Source of the DNA: JAGRAX01 sp041391365
GTDB lineage: Bacteria > Bdellovibrionota_G > JALEGL01 > JAGRMV01
Length of the DNA: 64,000 nt
Assembly (NCBI GenBank): GCA_041391365.1
Contig: JAWKOC010000002.1
Location: forward strand, 124,001 to 188,000
Reading direction: 5' to 3'
In this document: positions 33,359 to 41,399 of the stretch, one piece after another
Numbering within the stretch: the stretch's first letter is position 1
Layout: every line of letters starts with the position of its first letter
Position numbers and translations under genes: made by a program
Notes under the pieces: generated by a model
Told to the model about the DNA's origin: nothing
The model's database searches: none
Seen by the model: only the letters and a program-made list of their open reading frames with translations

Positions 33359-33909
33359 GCGCGAGGCTCCCAACGCAGATCCTCAATGTTTTGTTCGTGA
33401 TTGGCCAAGCGAGCCATGACAAAAAGCCAGTCGGAAAGACGATTGGCATAGATCAAGGTTTGTGGATTGAAGCGGTGCGAAAGGCGAGCCTGGTTGATCC
33501 AACGTTCAGCTCTGCGGCAAACGGTTCGAGCCACGTGAAGATGGGCCGACAAGGCGCTGCCTCCAGGTAAAATAAAATGTTTGAGTTCAGGGAGCGCAGA
33601 GGTCATCTCATCTATTTCTTGTTCCAGCGTCTGGACATGAGATGTTGTGATTCGCTCGGAAGTTCGAGAAGAGGTCGAAGATTCTGGGAGAGCTAGATCG
33701 GTTCCCAGGTCAAACAATTCGCACTGAACTCTAGAAAGCCAAGCATGCTTGCTGAACTTGGAGGTATGGCTTAGGGCCACTCCCACAAAGGCGTTGAGCT
33801 CGTCGATGGTGCCATAGGCCAGAATCAGGGGGTGGTGCTTTTCGACTCTCTCCCCTGTAAACAAAGCGGTTTGGCCTTGGTCCCCTGTTTTTGTATAAAT
33901 TTTTGTCAT
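33355..33909 (-). CDS. pduO: PduO-type ATP:cob(I)alamin adenosyltransferase
   Basis: A 184-residue four-helix-bundle enzyme that makes adenosylcobalamin from ATP and cob(I)alamin. Family landmarks: MTKIYTKTGDQGQTALFTGE at the ATP-binding N-terminus, GTIDELNAFVG, and CRRAERWINQ with the conserved Arg and Glu, then NRLSDWLFVMAR. The ATG at 33909 is preferred over a GTG two codons upstream. It supplies the radical cofactor for NrdJ, whose gene is 500 bases away across the ferredoxin. The pilin-like gene overlaps its stop. Confidence 0.92.
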   Translation of the reverse strand: MTKIYTKTGDQGQTALFTGERVEKHHPLILAYGTIDELNAFVGVALSHTSKFSKHAWLSRVQCELFDLGTDLALPESSTSSRTSERITTSHVQTLEQEIDEMTSALPELKHFILPGGSALSAHLHVARTVCRRAERWINQARLSHRFNPQTLIYANRLSDWLFVMARLANHEQNIEDLRWEPRA

Positions 33910-33980
33910 ATCCACCCACGGATTTCGACCACTTGCATCGAAAAAAATCCGTCCATTTTCCTACCAGTATAACATGCTCA

Positions 33981-34009
33981 TTAGAATATTTTCAGAGAAG
34001 AAGTATAAT
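33981..34009 (+). promoter_or_regulatory. Promoter of the ferredoxin gene
   Basis: A perfect TATAAT at 34004-34009 with TTAGAA at 33981-33986, 17 bases apart. Transcription would start near 34016, leaving a normal leader with AAGGA before the ATG at 34053. Confidence 0.5.
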
Positions 34010-34052
34010 GTCTCTTTACGACAATGAAAAACAAAGAATGCAAGGATCGTGA

Positions 34053-34313
34053 ATGGCGTTTGTGATTGCAGAGCCATGCATTGGGAAAAAACACCACGTC
34101 TGTGTGGAGGTTTGCCCTGTGAATTGCATCTATGGAGATCCTGAGTCTGACCAGTTTTTCATTCATCCCAAACAGTGCATTGACTGCGGAATTTGTGAGT
34201 TTGTGTGTCCGGAAAACGCAATTTTTGACGAGCCCAATCTTCCTGAAAAATGGAAGTCCTTTGCAGAAAAAAACGCTAACTATTTCAAAGCCCCGGAAGA
34301 CGACAACGAATAA
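34053..34313 (+). CDS. fdx: Ferredoxin with two Fe-S cluster sites
   Basis: An 86-residue bacterial ferredoxin. The first cluster region reads CIGKKHHVCVEVCPVNCIYG, in which one CxxC is spaced out, as in seven-iron ferredoxins with a 3Fe-4S or modified 4Fe-4S site. The second is a standard motif, CIDCGICEFVCPENAI. The C-terminal helical tail (EKWKSFAEKNANYFKA) resembles the extension of Azotobacter-type ferredoxin I. It would carry electrons at low potential; the partner enzyme is not evident. It has its own promoter and converges on nrdJ with two strong hairpins between them. Confidence 0.9.
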   Translation: MAFVIAEPCIGKKHHVCVEVCPVNCIYGDPESDQFFIHPKQCIDCGICEFVCPENAIFDEPNLPEKWKSFAEKNANYFKAPEDDNE

Positions 34314-34317
34314 TTCA

Positions 34318-34337
34318 GGGCCGCACGACTGCGGCCC
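34318..34337. terminator. GC-rich hairpin after the ferredoxin gene
   Basis: GGGCCGCA at 34318-34325 and TGCGGCCC at 34330-34337 pair perfectly over a 4-base loop, four bases after the ferredoxin stop. No T tract follows. Confidence 0.65.
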
Positions 34338-34359
34338 AAACCATTGTCCGAAAATTAAA

Positions 34360-34397
34360 CTATCATTCGGGTCCAATCGTACGGCCCCGAATGATAG
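34360..34397. terminator. Second inverted repeat between ferredoxin and nrdJ
   Basis: CTATCATTCGGG (34360-34371) and CCCGAATGATAG (34386-34397) are perfect 12-bp arms with a 14-base loop, 36 bases beyond the nrdJ stop codon. It probably ends nrdJ transcription or marks the 3' boundary from both sides. Confidence 0.5.
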
Positions 34398-34433
34398 AGA
34401 TGAATCAAGGGTGGGTGGGGGTGTTTTGATGCT

Positions 34434-37253
34434 TTACGAGCAACCGGTGGTGCTGCCGCAATTGGGGCACTTGTAGCACACGCCACTGCGAATGGTCATG
34501 GTTCCACAATCTGGGCAGGGAGGGGCATCTTCCTGCGTTTGAATGGACCATGGACTCGCACTCGTATCGAGTGTGGCTCCTGCCATCACCGTTGGGGTGA
34601 CTTTGGTCGAAACCGTCGTTGTGGTGGTTTGTGAGGGGGTAGGATCGGTTTCTTTTGTTTTTTCTTCTTTTTCGGTTGTGGCTTGTTCGCGGATGAGAAG
34701 CCCAACATCGCCACGTTCTTGTGCCGAAAGAAATTTCGAGGCCAGCCATCGGAAGATGTAATCCACGACCGATTTGGCGAAGGGAATTTCAGGGTTTCCT
34801 GTCATGCCCGAGGGTTCAAATCGAGAATGGCTGAATTTGGAAATCAATACTTTGAGAGGAACACCATACTGCAATGACATCGAAATGGCGGTTGCAAACG
34901 AATCCATCAATCCGGAAACCACAGTCCCTTCTTTGGACATGACCAAAAAGATTTCTCCGGGTTTGCCATCTTCATACATGCCTACGGTGATGTATCCCTC
35001 GTGCCCACCAATGCTGAATTTGTGGGTGATCGCGTTGCGTTCTTCGGGAAGTCGTCGTCGATAAGGTTTGGCCACCCCAGCTGTTGTGGACACGTTTTTG
35101 GTCTCTTTGGTTTTGGATGTGTTCAGAGGCTGAGATCGCTTGCACCCATCTCTGTACACGGCTACGGCTTTCAACCCCAATTTCCATGCGGTGATGTACG
35201 TGTGAGAAATTTCTTCCGGTGTGATTTCGTTGGGGACGTTTACGGTTTTGGAAATCGCACCCGAGAGGAAAGGTTGAACCGCGGCCATCATTTTCAAATG
35301 GCCCATGTAATGAATGTAACGCTTGCCTTTGAGCGGTTTGAACGCGCAGTCAAACACGGGCAAATGCTCATCCAACAAACTGGGAGCTCCTTCGATGGTT
35401 TCGTGTTTGTCGATGTAATCCAAAATGTCTTGTTTTTGGTCTTCGTTGTACCCCAGTTTGGTCAAGGCCATGGGAACCGTGCGGTTTACGATCTTGAGAA
35501 AACCATTGCCCACCAATTTTTTGTACTTGATCAAGGCGATGTCAGGTTCAATTCCTGTGGTATCGCAGTCCATCATGAACCCAATCGTGCCGGTTGGAGC
35601 GAGCACGCTGATTTGACTGTTGCGATATCCGAATCGTTTGCCTTGTTCATAGGCAGATTCCCAGTCTTGAACGGCAGCGTTGTAGAGCTCCGCTGGAATC
35701 AAGGTTTGATCGATGGTTTTGACTGCGTCGGCGTGTTTTCGAATCACACGGAGCATGGGCTCGCGGTTGGGAGAATATCCTGCAAAAGGACCACGGTCTT
35801 TGGCGACTTCGCTCGAAACTCCATAGCAATGTCCCGTCATGATGGCGGTGATGGCTGCGGCATAGGCTCTTCCTTGGTCAGAGTCATAAGGCAGTCCCAT
35901 GGACATCAACAAAGCACCCAAGTTGGCGTATCCAATGCCGAGGGGGCGATAGTCGTGACTGTTGATTTCAATGCGTGGGGTTGGGTAGGAAGCCTGATCC
36001 ACCACAATTTCCTGCGCCAAAATGGTGGCTTTGGCCGCGGCTCGGAAACTTTCCACATCGAAGTTCCCATGAGTGTCCACGAAGGTGAGCAGATTGAGCG
36101 AAGCCAAGTTGCAAGCTGTGTCGTTCAAAAACATGTATTCAGAACAGGGGTTCGAGGCGTGAATCCGATCGGATACAGGGCAGGTGTGCCACTCATTGAT
36201 CGTGGTATCAAACTGCAATCCAGGGTCACCACAAGTCCATGCCGCTTTCCCAATTTTGTTGAGGATGGCTTTGGCTTTGTAGCTTTCTACAGGAACGCCC
36301 GTGGTGACGGCATGTGTGGTCCAGGCACCATCGTTTTCTGCCGCTTCCATGAACTCATTGGAAACTCTCACCGAGTTGTTGGAATTTTGGAAAAACACGG
36401 AGCCATAAGCTTCGCCGGTGAACGATCCATCGTATCCAGCATCGATCAAGGCCCAGGCTTTTTTCTCTTCTTGAACCTTGCACTCAATGAATTCCATGAT
36501 GTCTGGATGGTCCACGTTGAGAATGACCATTTTGGCCGCTCTGCGGGTTTTGCCACCCGATTTGATCACACCTGCAAAGGCATCAAATCCTTTCATAAAC
36601 GACACAGGACCTGAGGCGGTTCCGCCCATGGCCAAGGTTTCTTTCGACGAGCGAATGGAAGAAAAATTGGTTCCGGTTCCAGACCCACCTTTGAACAGCA
36701 TGCCTTCGGTTTTGGCCAAATCCAAAATCGAGGTCATGGAATCGTTGACGGAGTTGATGAAACAAGCCGAACATTGGGGCTGCTCTTCAATCCCCACGTT
36801 GAACCACACGGGCGAGTTGAAGGCCATTTTTTGGTTCACCAACAAATAGGTCAGGTCGTCTTCAAAAGCCAAAGCATCAGCTTGGCTGGCAAAATAATTT
36901 TGATCCACGGCCCATTGGGAGATCGTACCGGCCACACGAGAAATCAATTGTTTGACGGAAGTTTCTCTCTCCGGACTGCCGAGGGCCCCTCGAAAATATT
37001 TGGACACCACAACATTGGTGGCCAGCATGGACCAGGTGGATGGAATTTCTACACCCTTTTGGGCAAAAACTTCTTCTCCTTTTTCGTTGGTGATGACGGC
37101 ATCGCGCGTGTCCCAGGTCACTTGATCAAACGGATGAACTCCTGGCGTTGAAAAATAGCGCTTGTATGCAATGCCGGATTGGTTTTTTTTCTTTCGACGG
37201 GAAGTCGTAGATGTTTTGGAGGTGCTGGAGCTTTTTACGGTATCAGTGTTCAT
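34434..37253 (-). CDS. nrdJ: Adenosylcobalamin-dependent (class II) ribonucleotide reductase NrdJ
   Basis: A 939-residue class II ribonucleotide reductase. It makes deoxyribonucleotides with adenosylcobalamin instead of a diiron or glycyl radical, so it needs no oxygen. Core motifs: FNSPVWFNVGIEE, the Ser/Cys region CSACFINSVNDSM, the finger-loop segment NPCSEYMFLNDTACNLASLN (C-x-E active-site radical relay), and APTGTIGFMMDCDTTGIEPD. The C-terminus is a zinc ribbon (CPDCGTMTIRS, CYKCPNCGSTTGC) that shuttles reducing equivalents. A Ser/Lys-rich N-terminal tail (about 25 residues) precedes. The ATG at 37253 has AGGAAC upstream. A NrdR-box-like palindrome lies 114 bases upstream. Confidence 0.96.
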   Translation of the reverse strand: MNTDTVKSSSTSKTSTTSRRKKKNQSGIAYKRYFSTPGVHPFDQVTWDTRDAVITNEKGEEVFAQKGVEIPSTWSMLATNVVVSKYFRGALGSPERETSVKQLISRVAGTISQWAVDQNYFASQADALAFEDDLTYLLVNQKMAFNSPVWFNVGIEEQPQCSACFINSVNDSMTSILDLAKTEGMLFKGGSGTGTNFSSIRSSKETLAMGGTASGPVSFMKGFDAFAGVIKSGGKTRRAAKMVILNVDHPDIMEFIECKVQEEKKAWALIDAGYDGSFTGEAYGSVFFQNSNNSVRVSNEFMEAAENDGAWTTHAVTTGVPVESYKAKAILNKIGKAAWTCGDPGLQFDTTINEWHTCPVSDRIHASNPCSEYMFLNDTACNLASLNLLTFVDTHGNFDVESFRAAAKATILAQEIVVDQASYPTPRIEINSHDYRPLGIGYANLGALLMSMGLPYDSDQGRAYAAAITAIMTGHCYGVSSEVAKDRGPFAGYSPNREPMLRVIRKHADAVKTIDQTLIPAELYNAAVQDWESAYEQGKRFGYRNSQISVLAPTGTIGFMMDCDTTGIEPDIALIKYKKLVGNGFLKIVNRTVPMALTKLGYNEDQKQDILDYIDKHETIEGAPSLLDEHLPVFDCAFKPLKGKRYIHYMGHLKMMAAVQPFLSGAISKTVNVPNEITPEEISHTYITAWKLGLKAVAVYRDGCKRSQPLNTSKTKETKNVSTTAGVAKPYRRRLPEERNAITHKFSIGGHEGYITVGMYEDGKPGEIFLVMSKEGTVVSGLMDSFATAISMSLQYGVPLKVLISKFSHSRFEPSGMTGNPEIPFAKSVVDYIFRWLASKFLSAQERGDVGLLIREQATTEKEEKTKETDPTPSQTTTTTVSTKVTPTVMAGATLDTSASPWSIQTQEDAPPCPDCGTMTIRSGVCYKCPNCGSTTGCS

Positions 37254-37366
37254 CGTTGTTCCTGTCTTTGAGAGAAACCTATCCTGTCCCAAAACATTCA
37301 ACATTTTGGAATTTTTATGTTTTCTCAATGGTTTACGTTGTTACGCCAATCCATCTGACGTCAATG

Positions 37367-37388
37367 ACCATACAATATATTGTATGGT
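37367..37388. promoter_or_regulatory. NrdR-box-like palindrome upstream of nrdJ
   Basis: A perfect 22-bp palindrome, ACCATACAATA / TATTGTATGGT, centred at 37377/37378. Its core ATACAATATATTGTAT matches the NrdR-box consensus ACACWATATATWGTGT at 14 of 16 positions. It lies 114-135 bases before the nrdJ start codon, in the only non-coding stretch between nrdJ and the nitroreductase gene. NrdR boxes usually come in pairs; I find no clear second one. Confidence 0.55.
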
Positions 37389-37524
37389 AAGTTTCAATAC
37401 TTCTCAACCATAATTCGAAAATCAGGGCGTTTTCAAGATCAAAATGAAAAAACTTTTTTCACCCACATTTTTAAGAACTTAGAATCACAAAGAGAATCCA
37501 GGTGGAGACGTGTTTGCTCACCTC

Positions 37525-38319
37525 TCATTTTTGTCCGAACACACGGTCAAATTGAGTACGCAAACATTCCAAAAAGTCTTCGCTGCAATGATCCAACACA
37601 TCTTGACCATATTTTTTCGTGGCATAGAACTGTGCTGCGGTCTCAATGCCGTGCTCTTGGATCAAGGAAGCATTTTTTGGATCAGCCGCAAACCGAGCCA
37701 AAGCCTCTTGATTCTTTTTTTCGAAGATCGAGTGAATGTGAGATTCAGAATGATCACAATACACTTGATCATGGATGACGGCTTTGGGATCGAGACGTTC
37801 CACCCTGTTTGATTCGCCGCGGGGATGACCCAGTACCATGCTCGTGATGGGCATGACCTGTTTCGGAAGCGACAAAATTTCGGTCAATTTCGCTGCATTT
37901 GTGAGTGTGCTCCCCATATAGCAAGTGCCCAGACCCAGGCTCTCGGCCGCAACCGCCACATTTTGGGCCACCAAACACACATCCACCACGCCTCGCAAAA
38001 AAGACATGAAATCATTGAAGGTCGTGTGGGCTTTTCCTTGGATCATCCATTTTTTCAACCGATTCAGGTCGCTGCAAAATGTGAGTACCACCGGGGCTTC
38101 CAAAATCATGTTTTGCCGGCCATGAGCTTGGTATAGTTTTTCTTTGAGCTCAGGGTCTGTGGAGCGGATAACGGAGTAAAACTGCATGTTGCCAGAGCTT
38201 GCTGCGCGAATGCCCGCAAAGAGGATGTTGTCGAGCGTTTGTGCATCAATGTCCTTGGGCAAAAAACTGCGTATGGATCGGTGTTCGATGATTTGTTTGA
38301 TGGTGTTCGAGGTCTTCAT
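37525..38319 (-). CDS. Nitroreductase-family flavoprotein
   Basis: A 264-residue FMN-dependent nitroreductase. The signature EHRSIRSFLPKDID opens the fold, with AASSGNMQFYSVI binding flavin, and AESLGLGTCYMGS and MPITSMVLGHPRGE completing it. The C-terminal extension (residues ~195-264) resembles the NfsA-type group, which prefers NADPH and reduces nitro compounds, quinones or flavins. Substrate is unknown. Its start codon overlaps the stop of the phosphatase gene. It lies upstream of nrdJ on the same strand. Confidence 0.9.
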   Translation of the reverse strand: MKTSNTIKQIIEHRSIRSFLPKDIDAQTLDNILFAGIRAASSGNMQFYSVIRSTDPELKEKLYQAHGRQNMILEAPVVLTFCSDLNRLKKWMIQGKAHTTFNDFMSFLRGVVDVCLVAQNVAVAAESLGLGTCYMGSTLTNAAKLTEILSLPKQVMPITSMVLGHPRGESNRVERLDPKAVIHDQVYCDHSESHIHSIFEKKNQEALARFAADPKNASLIQEHGIETAAQFYATKKYGQDVLDHCSEDFLECLRTQFDRVFGQK

Positions 38320-39005
38320 GACGATGTCGAAACGTTTTCTGTGGCAAGAATGGATTGAAAAAGCTCATCCGGATCGAGAAAAAAAGCATGAGCACCTTCT
38401 TGCAAAACCTCCTGAGCTGGAACAAATCCTCCCAAAAGTCCGATGCACTTCATCCCGATGGCTTTGGCCGCTTGAAGATCAAAAGGACTATCTCCAATCA
38501 TAACGCCTTTGGAGGCCTCCACACCGAGTTTTTCACAAATCAGAAGCAGAGGCGCTGGATCGGGTTTTTTCCCGACCACATCTCCGCCCACAATCATCTC
38601 AAAATAATGATCGATGGAGAGTCCCTTCATCACGATTTCGCAGGAGGTTTGATGCTTGTTGCTCATCACGGCCATAGGAACTTTTTTGTGGAAATGGTTG
38701 AGAAGCTCCAAAGTTCTTGGATAGAGGGTGGTTTTGACCAGGGAGTTTTGTCGATAGTGCCTGGCGTAGTTTTTGAAAATGCTTTCCACGCGGGCGGTGT
38801 CCCCACCTGTAATGGATCGCAAATAGTCTTTGGTGCCTCGGCTGATTTGCTTGACCATGTGCTCCACCGTGATGGCGGGCAGCCCCTCCAGAGCCATGGC
38901 ATGGTTGAGGGCGTCACATAGATCATGACGGGAATCGATCAGAGTCCCATCCAAATCAAAGATCACCACATCCAGTTGGGTCCAATCCAACGATTTACTT
39001 TTCAT
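38316..39005 (-). CDS. HAD-family phosphatase, phosphoglycolate phosphatase-like
   Basis: A 229-residue HAD hydrolase. Motif I is VVIFDLDGTLIDS with the Asp nucleophile, motif II VMSNKHQTS (Ser/Asn), the Lys of GKKPDPAP, and motif IV VMIGDSPFDLQAA (two Asp). The helical cap sits between them. Members of this subgroup dephosphorylate 2-phosphoglycolate from DNA repair or pyrophosphate and nucleotides; the exact substrate cannot be read. The ATG at 39005 overlaps the ATG of an opposite-strand start at 39004, which argues that ygfZ begins downstream at 39031. Confidence 0.87.
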   Translation of the reverse strand: MKSKSLDWTQLDVVIFDLDGTLIDSRHDLCDALNHAMALEGLPAITVEHMVKQISRGTKDYLRSITGGDTARVESIFKNYARHYRQNSLVKTTLYPRTLELLNHFHKKVPMAVMSNKHQTSCEIVMKGLSIDHYFEMIVGGDVVGKKPDPAPLLLICEKLGVEASKGVMIGDSPFDLQAAKAIGMKCIGLLGGFVPAQEVLQEGAHAFFLDPDELFQSILATENVSTSS

Positions 39006-39030
39006 GCAAACTCCATTACCAATATTCCCA

Positions 39031-39930
39031 ATGGAAATCAGCAAAAGCTTTCAAGAGATCTTGTCTCAACCCGTGTATGCCAAGAGTTCTTTGTCGGTGT
39101 TGACCTTGAAGGGGTCGGATGCCAGAGATTTTTTGCAGCGAATCGTCACCGTGGACATGAAGACTGTCCAAGAAAAAGGTCATAGCCTCACCAACCTGCT
39201 GGGCATCAAAGGAAAAATCATCGCTTTTTTTCATATTGTTTTGTCCGATCAGGGTTTTTGGTTGCTGGTGGATTCTGCCGTGAAAGAAGTTGTGATCCGA
39301 ACTCTGGAGGCCTACATCATCACCGAAGACATTGCTCTGGTTGAGCATGCTCAATGGAGCGTGTTTCAGGCTTTTGGAGAGAAATCGAGAGAAGTGTTGG
39401 AACATACCCTCTCTCAAACTTTGTCATGTTCCAAGGGTCCTCAGACCAAGATTCCAACCTATTATTTGTGGGGTGAGGAGAAGGAGCTTCTGATTTGGTT
39501 TGGTGCAGGGTCGTGGATGCAGCTGTCGGAATCAACGGCGGAAGATCTTCGCATTTTTGAGGGACAGCCTCGTTGGGGACAAGATGTCACTGGGGATCAT
39601 ATGCCTTTTGAAATCCCGTTTTTGGAGTCGTTTACATCCACCACCAAGGGATGTTATCCCGGTCAAGAGACGGTATCTCGATTGGAAGGAAGAGGCCGAA
39701 ATGTGGCCAAAAAATTGTTTCATGTGGTGGTCCCCATGGATTCGCTGCAATCCTTGCCTCAAGTTCTCTTGGATCAAGACGATCAAGAAGTAGGACAAAT
39801 CACCAGTTTGTCTTCTCACGAATTCAAGAGCGGCCAACTAGGACTTGCGTGGATTCATCGCAAGGCCTTCGAGAGCCAGGTTCATACGATCAAAAACGAT
39901 CAAATCATTCCGGTGGAGGTTCTCTCATGA
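39031..39930 (+). CDS. ygfZ: YgfZ/GcvT-domain folate-binding iron-sulfur protein
   Basis: A 299-residue YgfZ homologue. The diagnostic motif KGCYPGQETVSR (K-G-C-x-x-G-Q-E) is present near residue 209, with VTVDMKTVQEKGHSLTNLLG at the start and GQPRWGQDVTGDHMPFE ahead of it. The protein helps maintain Fe-S enzymes, working with tetrahydrofolate. I put the start at 39031 because the ATG at 39004 lies inside the divergent start codon of the phosphatase gene. The MBL hydrolase gene begins in a 4-base overlap with its stop. Confidence 0.9.
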   Translation: MEISKSFQEILSQPVYAKSSLSVLTLKGSDARDFLQRIVTVDMKTVQEKGHSLTNLLGIKGKIIAFFHIVLSDQGFWLLVDSAVKEVVIRTLEAYIITEDIALVEHAQWSVFQAFGEKSREVLEHTLSQTLSCSKGPQTKIPTYYLWGEEKELLIWFGAGSWMQLSESTAEDLRIFEGQPRWGQDVTGDHMPFEIPFLESFTSTTKGCYPGQETVSRLEGRGRNVAKKLFHVVVPMDSLQSLPQVLLDQDDQEVGQITSLSSHEFKSGQLGLAWIHRKAFESQVHTIKNDQIIPVEVLS

Positions 39931-40571
39931 CCATCAACAAACCTTATTGGTTTTTGCAAAAAGAAATCGGACCCATGCAAAATTACATTTATTTTCTTGG
40001 GGACCCATCCACACGAAAAGCAGCCGTGATTGATCCTGCGTGGGATCAAATAGAGATTCAACGCACCTTGGATGAGGCGGGCTATGAGCTTGAATGCATG
40101 CTCATCACGCATGGACATCCCGATCACATCAATTTGGTGGAAACCTTTGCGCATCAAAACAATGCAAAAATTTACATGCACAAAGATGAAGTGCCCTGGG
40201 TTCGAGGCTGGAAAGAAACCGCAATTGCAACGCAGGATCAATCCGAAGTCCAGATCGGATCGCTCACCGTGAAATGCATGCACACCCCTGGGCACACCGA
40301 AGGCTCACAATGTTTTTTGTTTGACCAAAACATTGTCACCGGAGACACGCTGTTCATCGATGGTTGCGGTCGAACCGATCTTCCGGGAGGCAATTCCAAA
40401 AAATTGTATGAGAGCCTATCTCAAAAAATCAAAAATCTTCCCGACACAATGATCATGTATCCAGGCCACAACTATGCGGCTCACAAACACATTGATCTCG
40501 GCTCTCAAAAACAAACCAATCCGTACTTGCGAGCGTTAACGATCAGCGATTTTATTTCTATGCGTGGATAA
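39927..40571 (+). CDS. Metallo-beta-lactamase-fold hydrolase (glyoxalase II/ETHE1-like)
   Basis: A 214-residue MBL-fold enzyme. The metal motif THGHPDHINLVE, then HTPGHTEGS, GDTLFIDGCGRTDLPGG and YPGHNY are all present. The GCGRTDLPGG segment is common to glyoxalase II-like and persulfide dioxygenase-type proteins, so hydroxyacylglutathione or persulfide chemistry are both possible. It is translationally coupled to ygfZ by an ATGA overlap. It converges on an exported protein gene with only nine bases between stops. Confidence 0.9.
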   Translation: MTINKPYWFLQKEIGPMQNYIYFLGDPSTRKAAVIDPAWDQIEIQRTLDEAGYELECMLITHGHPDHINLVETFAHQNNAKIYMHKDEVPWVRGWKETAIATQDQSEVQIGSLTVKCMHTPGHTEGSQCFLFDQNIVTGDTLFIDGCGRTDLPGGNSKKLYESLSQKIKNLPDTMIMYPGHNYAAHKHIDLGSQKQTNPYLRALTISDFISMRG

Positions 40572-40580
40572 AATTTCTCA

Positions 40581-41399
40581 TCAAGGGATTTGACTGGAGA
40601 CATAAGGGTATCGAGACGAGAAGTCATTGTCTTGAAAGTTTTTGTGTGCTTCCAAGAGGGTAGGGCTTTGGTTGATTGCACGGTGTGCGTTTTCAAACAT
40701 GGTTTGAAAATGATGGAGGTTGTCGACCCATTGGTTGCGATCCAGCACAAATTTTTGCTCATGATCTGTGGTTTTTTCACTGTAGGTAATGCCTTGCTCA
40801 AACAAAAGAGTTTCAAGATAGGAATTCTCGGAGATGAGGTTCATGCTTTTTTCGATCCGATCAAACAACACAAAGGCATGTTCGGTGGTGTCCAGGAGCA
40901 GCACCAACGTTTGTTTCATATGTTCGGTCTCAAAGGGTAAAAAATAGGTAGCCAAAAATCGAATCCGATTTGTTTCGTTGCCCAGGATCAATTGCATTCG
41001 CTCATGAATAAAAGCTTCTTTTTCTTCGTCAGTCCAATCTTTCGGATCAACATGACCCTGATGGGGGGCGGAGAGATGATCACGAAGATATAGATCCAGC
41101 ACCACCTCTACATGCTTTTCCCACAGGGCATCGCAGGTGGTCTCAATCTTTTGGATTGTGTGTTGCGCGCACGCAATGGACTGATCGAGCGTGAGAAGAT
41201 CTTGTTGGATCTGATCAAGTTGTGTGACAACGGATTCAAATTCGCGATAGGAAGAGATGAAATGTTTCAAGGCCTGTTTTTCGGGTCGCGATAGATTTTT
41301 TTCCAACAATACAATGGAAGGGTCGAGACTGTGCTGCGCATGTGCGGTCGTGAAAAAAAAAGCACACAGAGGCATCCACCATAAGCGGAACGATTTCAT
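40581..41399 (-). CDS. Exported alpha-helical hypothetical protein
   Basis: A 272-residue protein with a signal peptide (LWWMPLCAFFFTTAHA). The mature chain is almost all helix, rich in Gln, Glu, Leu and His (VVTQLDQIQQDLLTLDQSI, KEAFIHERMQLILGN), with two Cys in ACAQHTIQKIETTCDALW-like spacing that might pair. I know no family. Its start overlaps the stop of the helical partner gene upstream (ATGA), so these two exported proteins form an operon of likely related function. Confidence 0.66.
   Translation of the reverse strand: MKSFRLWWMPLCAFFFTTAHAQHSLDPSIVLLEKNLSRPEKQALKHFISSYREFESVVTQLDQIQQDLLTLDQSIACAQHTIQKIETTCDALWEKHVEVVLDLYLRDHLSAPHQGHVDPKDWTDEEKEAFIHERMQLILGNETNRIRFLATYFLPFETEHMKQTLVLLLDTTEHAFVLFDRIEKSMNLISENSYLETLLFEQGITYSEKTTDHEQKFVLDRNQWVDNLHHFQTMFENAHRAINQSPTLLEAHKNFQDNDFSSRYPYVSSQIP

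Noticed and set aside
35001..36614. 537-codon open frame on the plus strand
   Set aside because: It is antisense to nrdJ, has no domain or ribosome site, and codon use follows the opposite strand.
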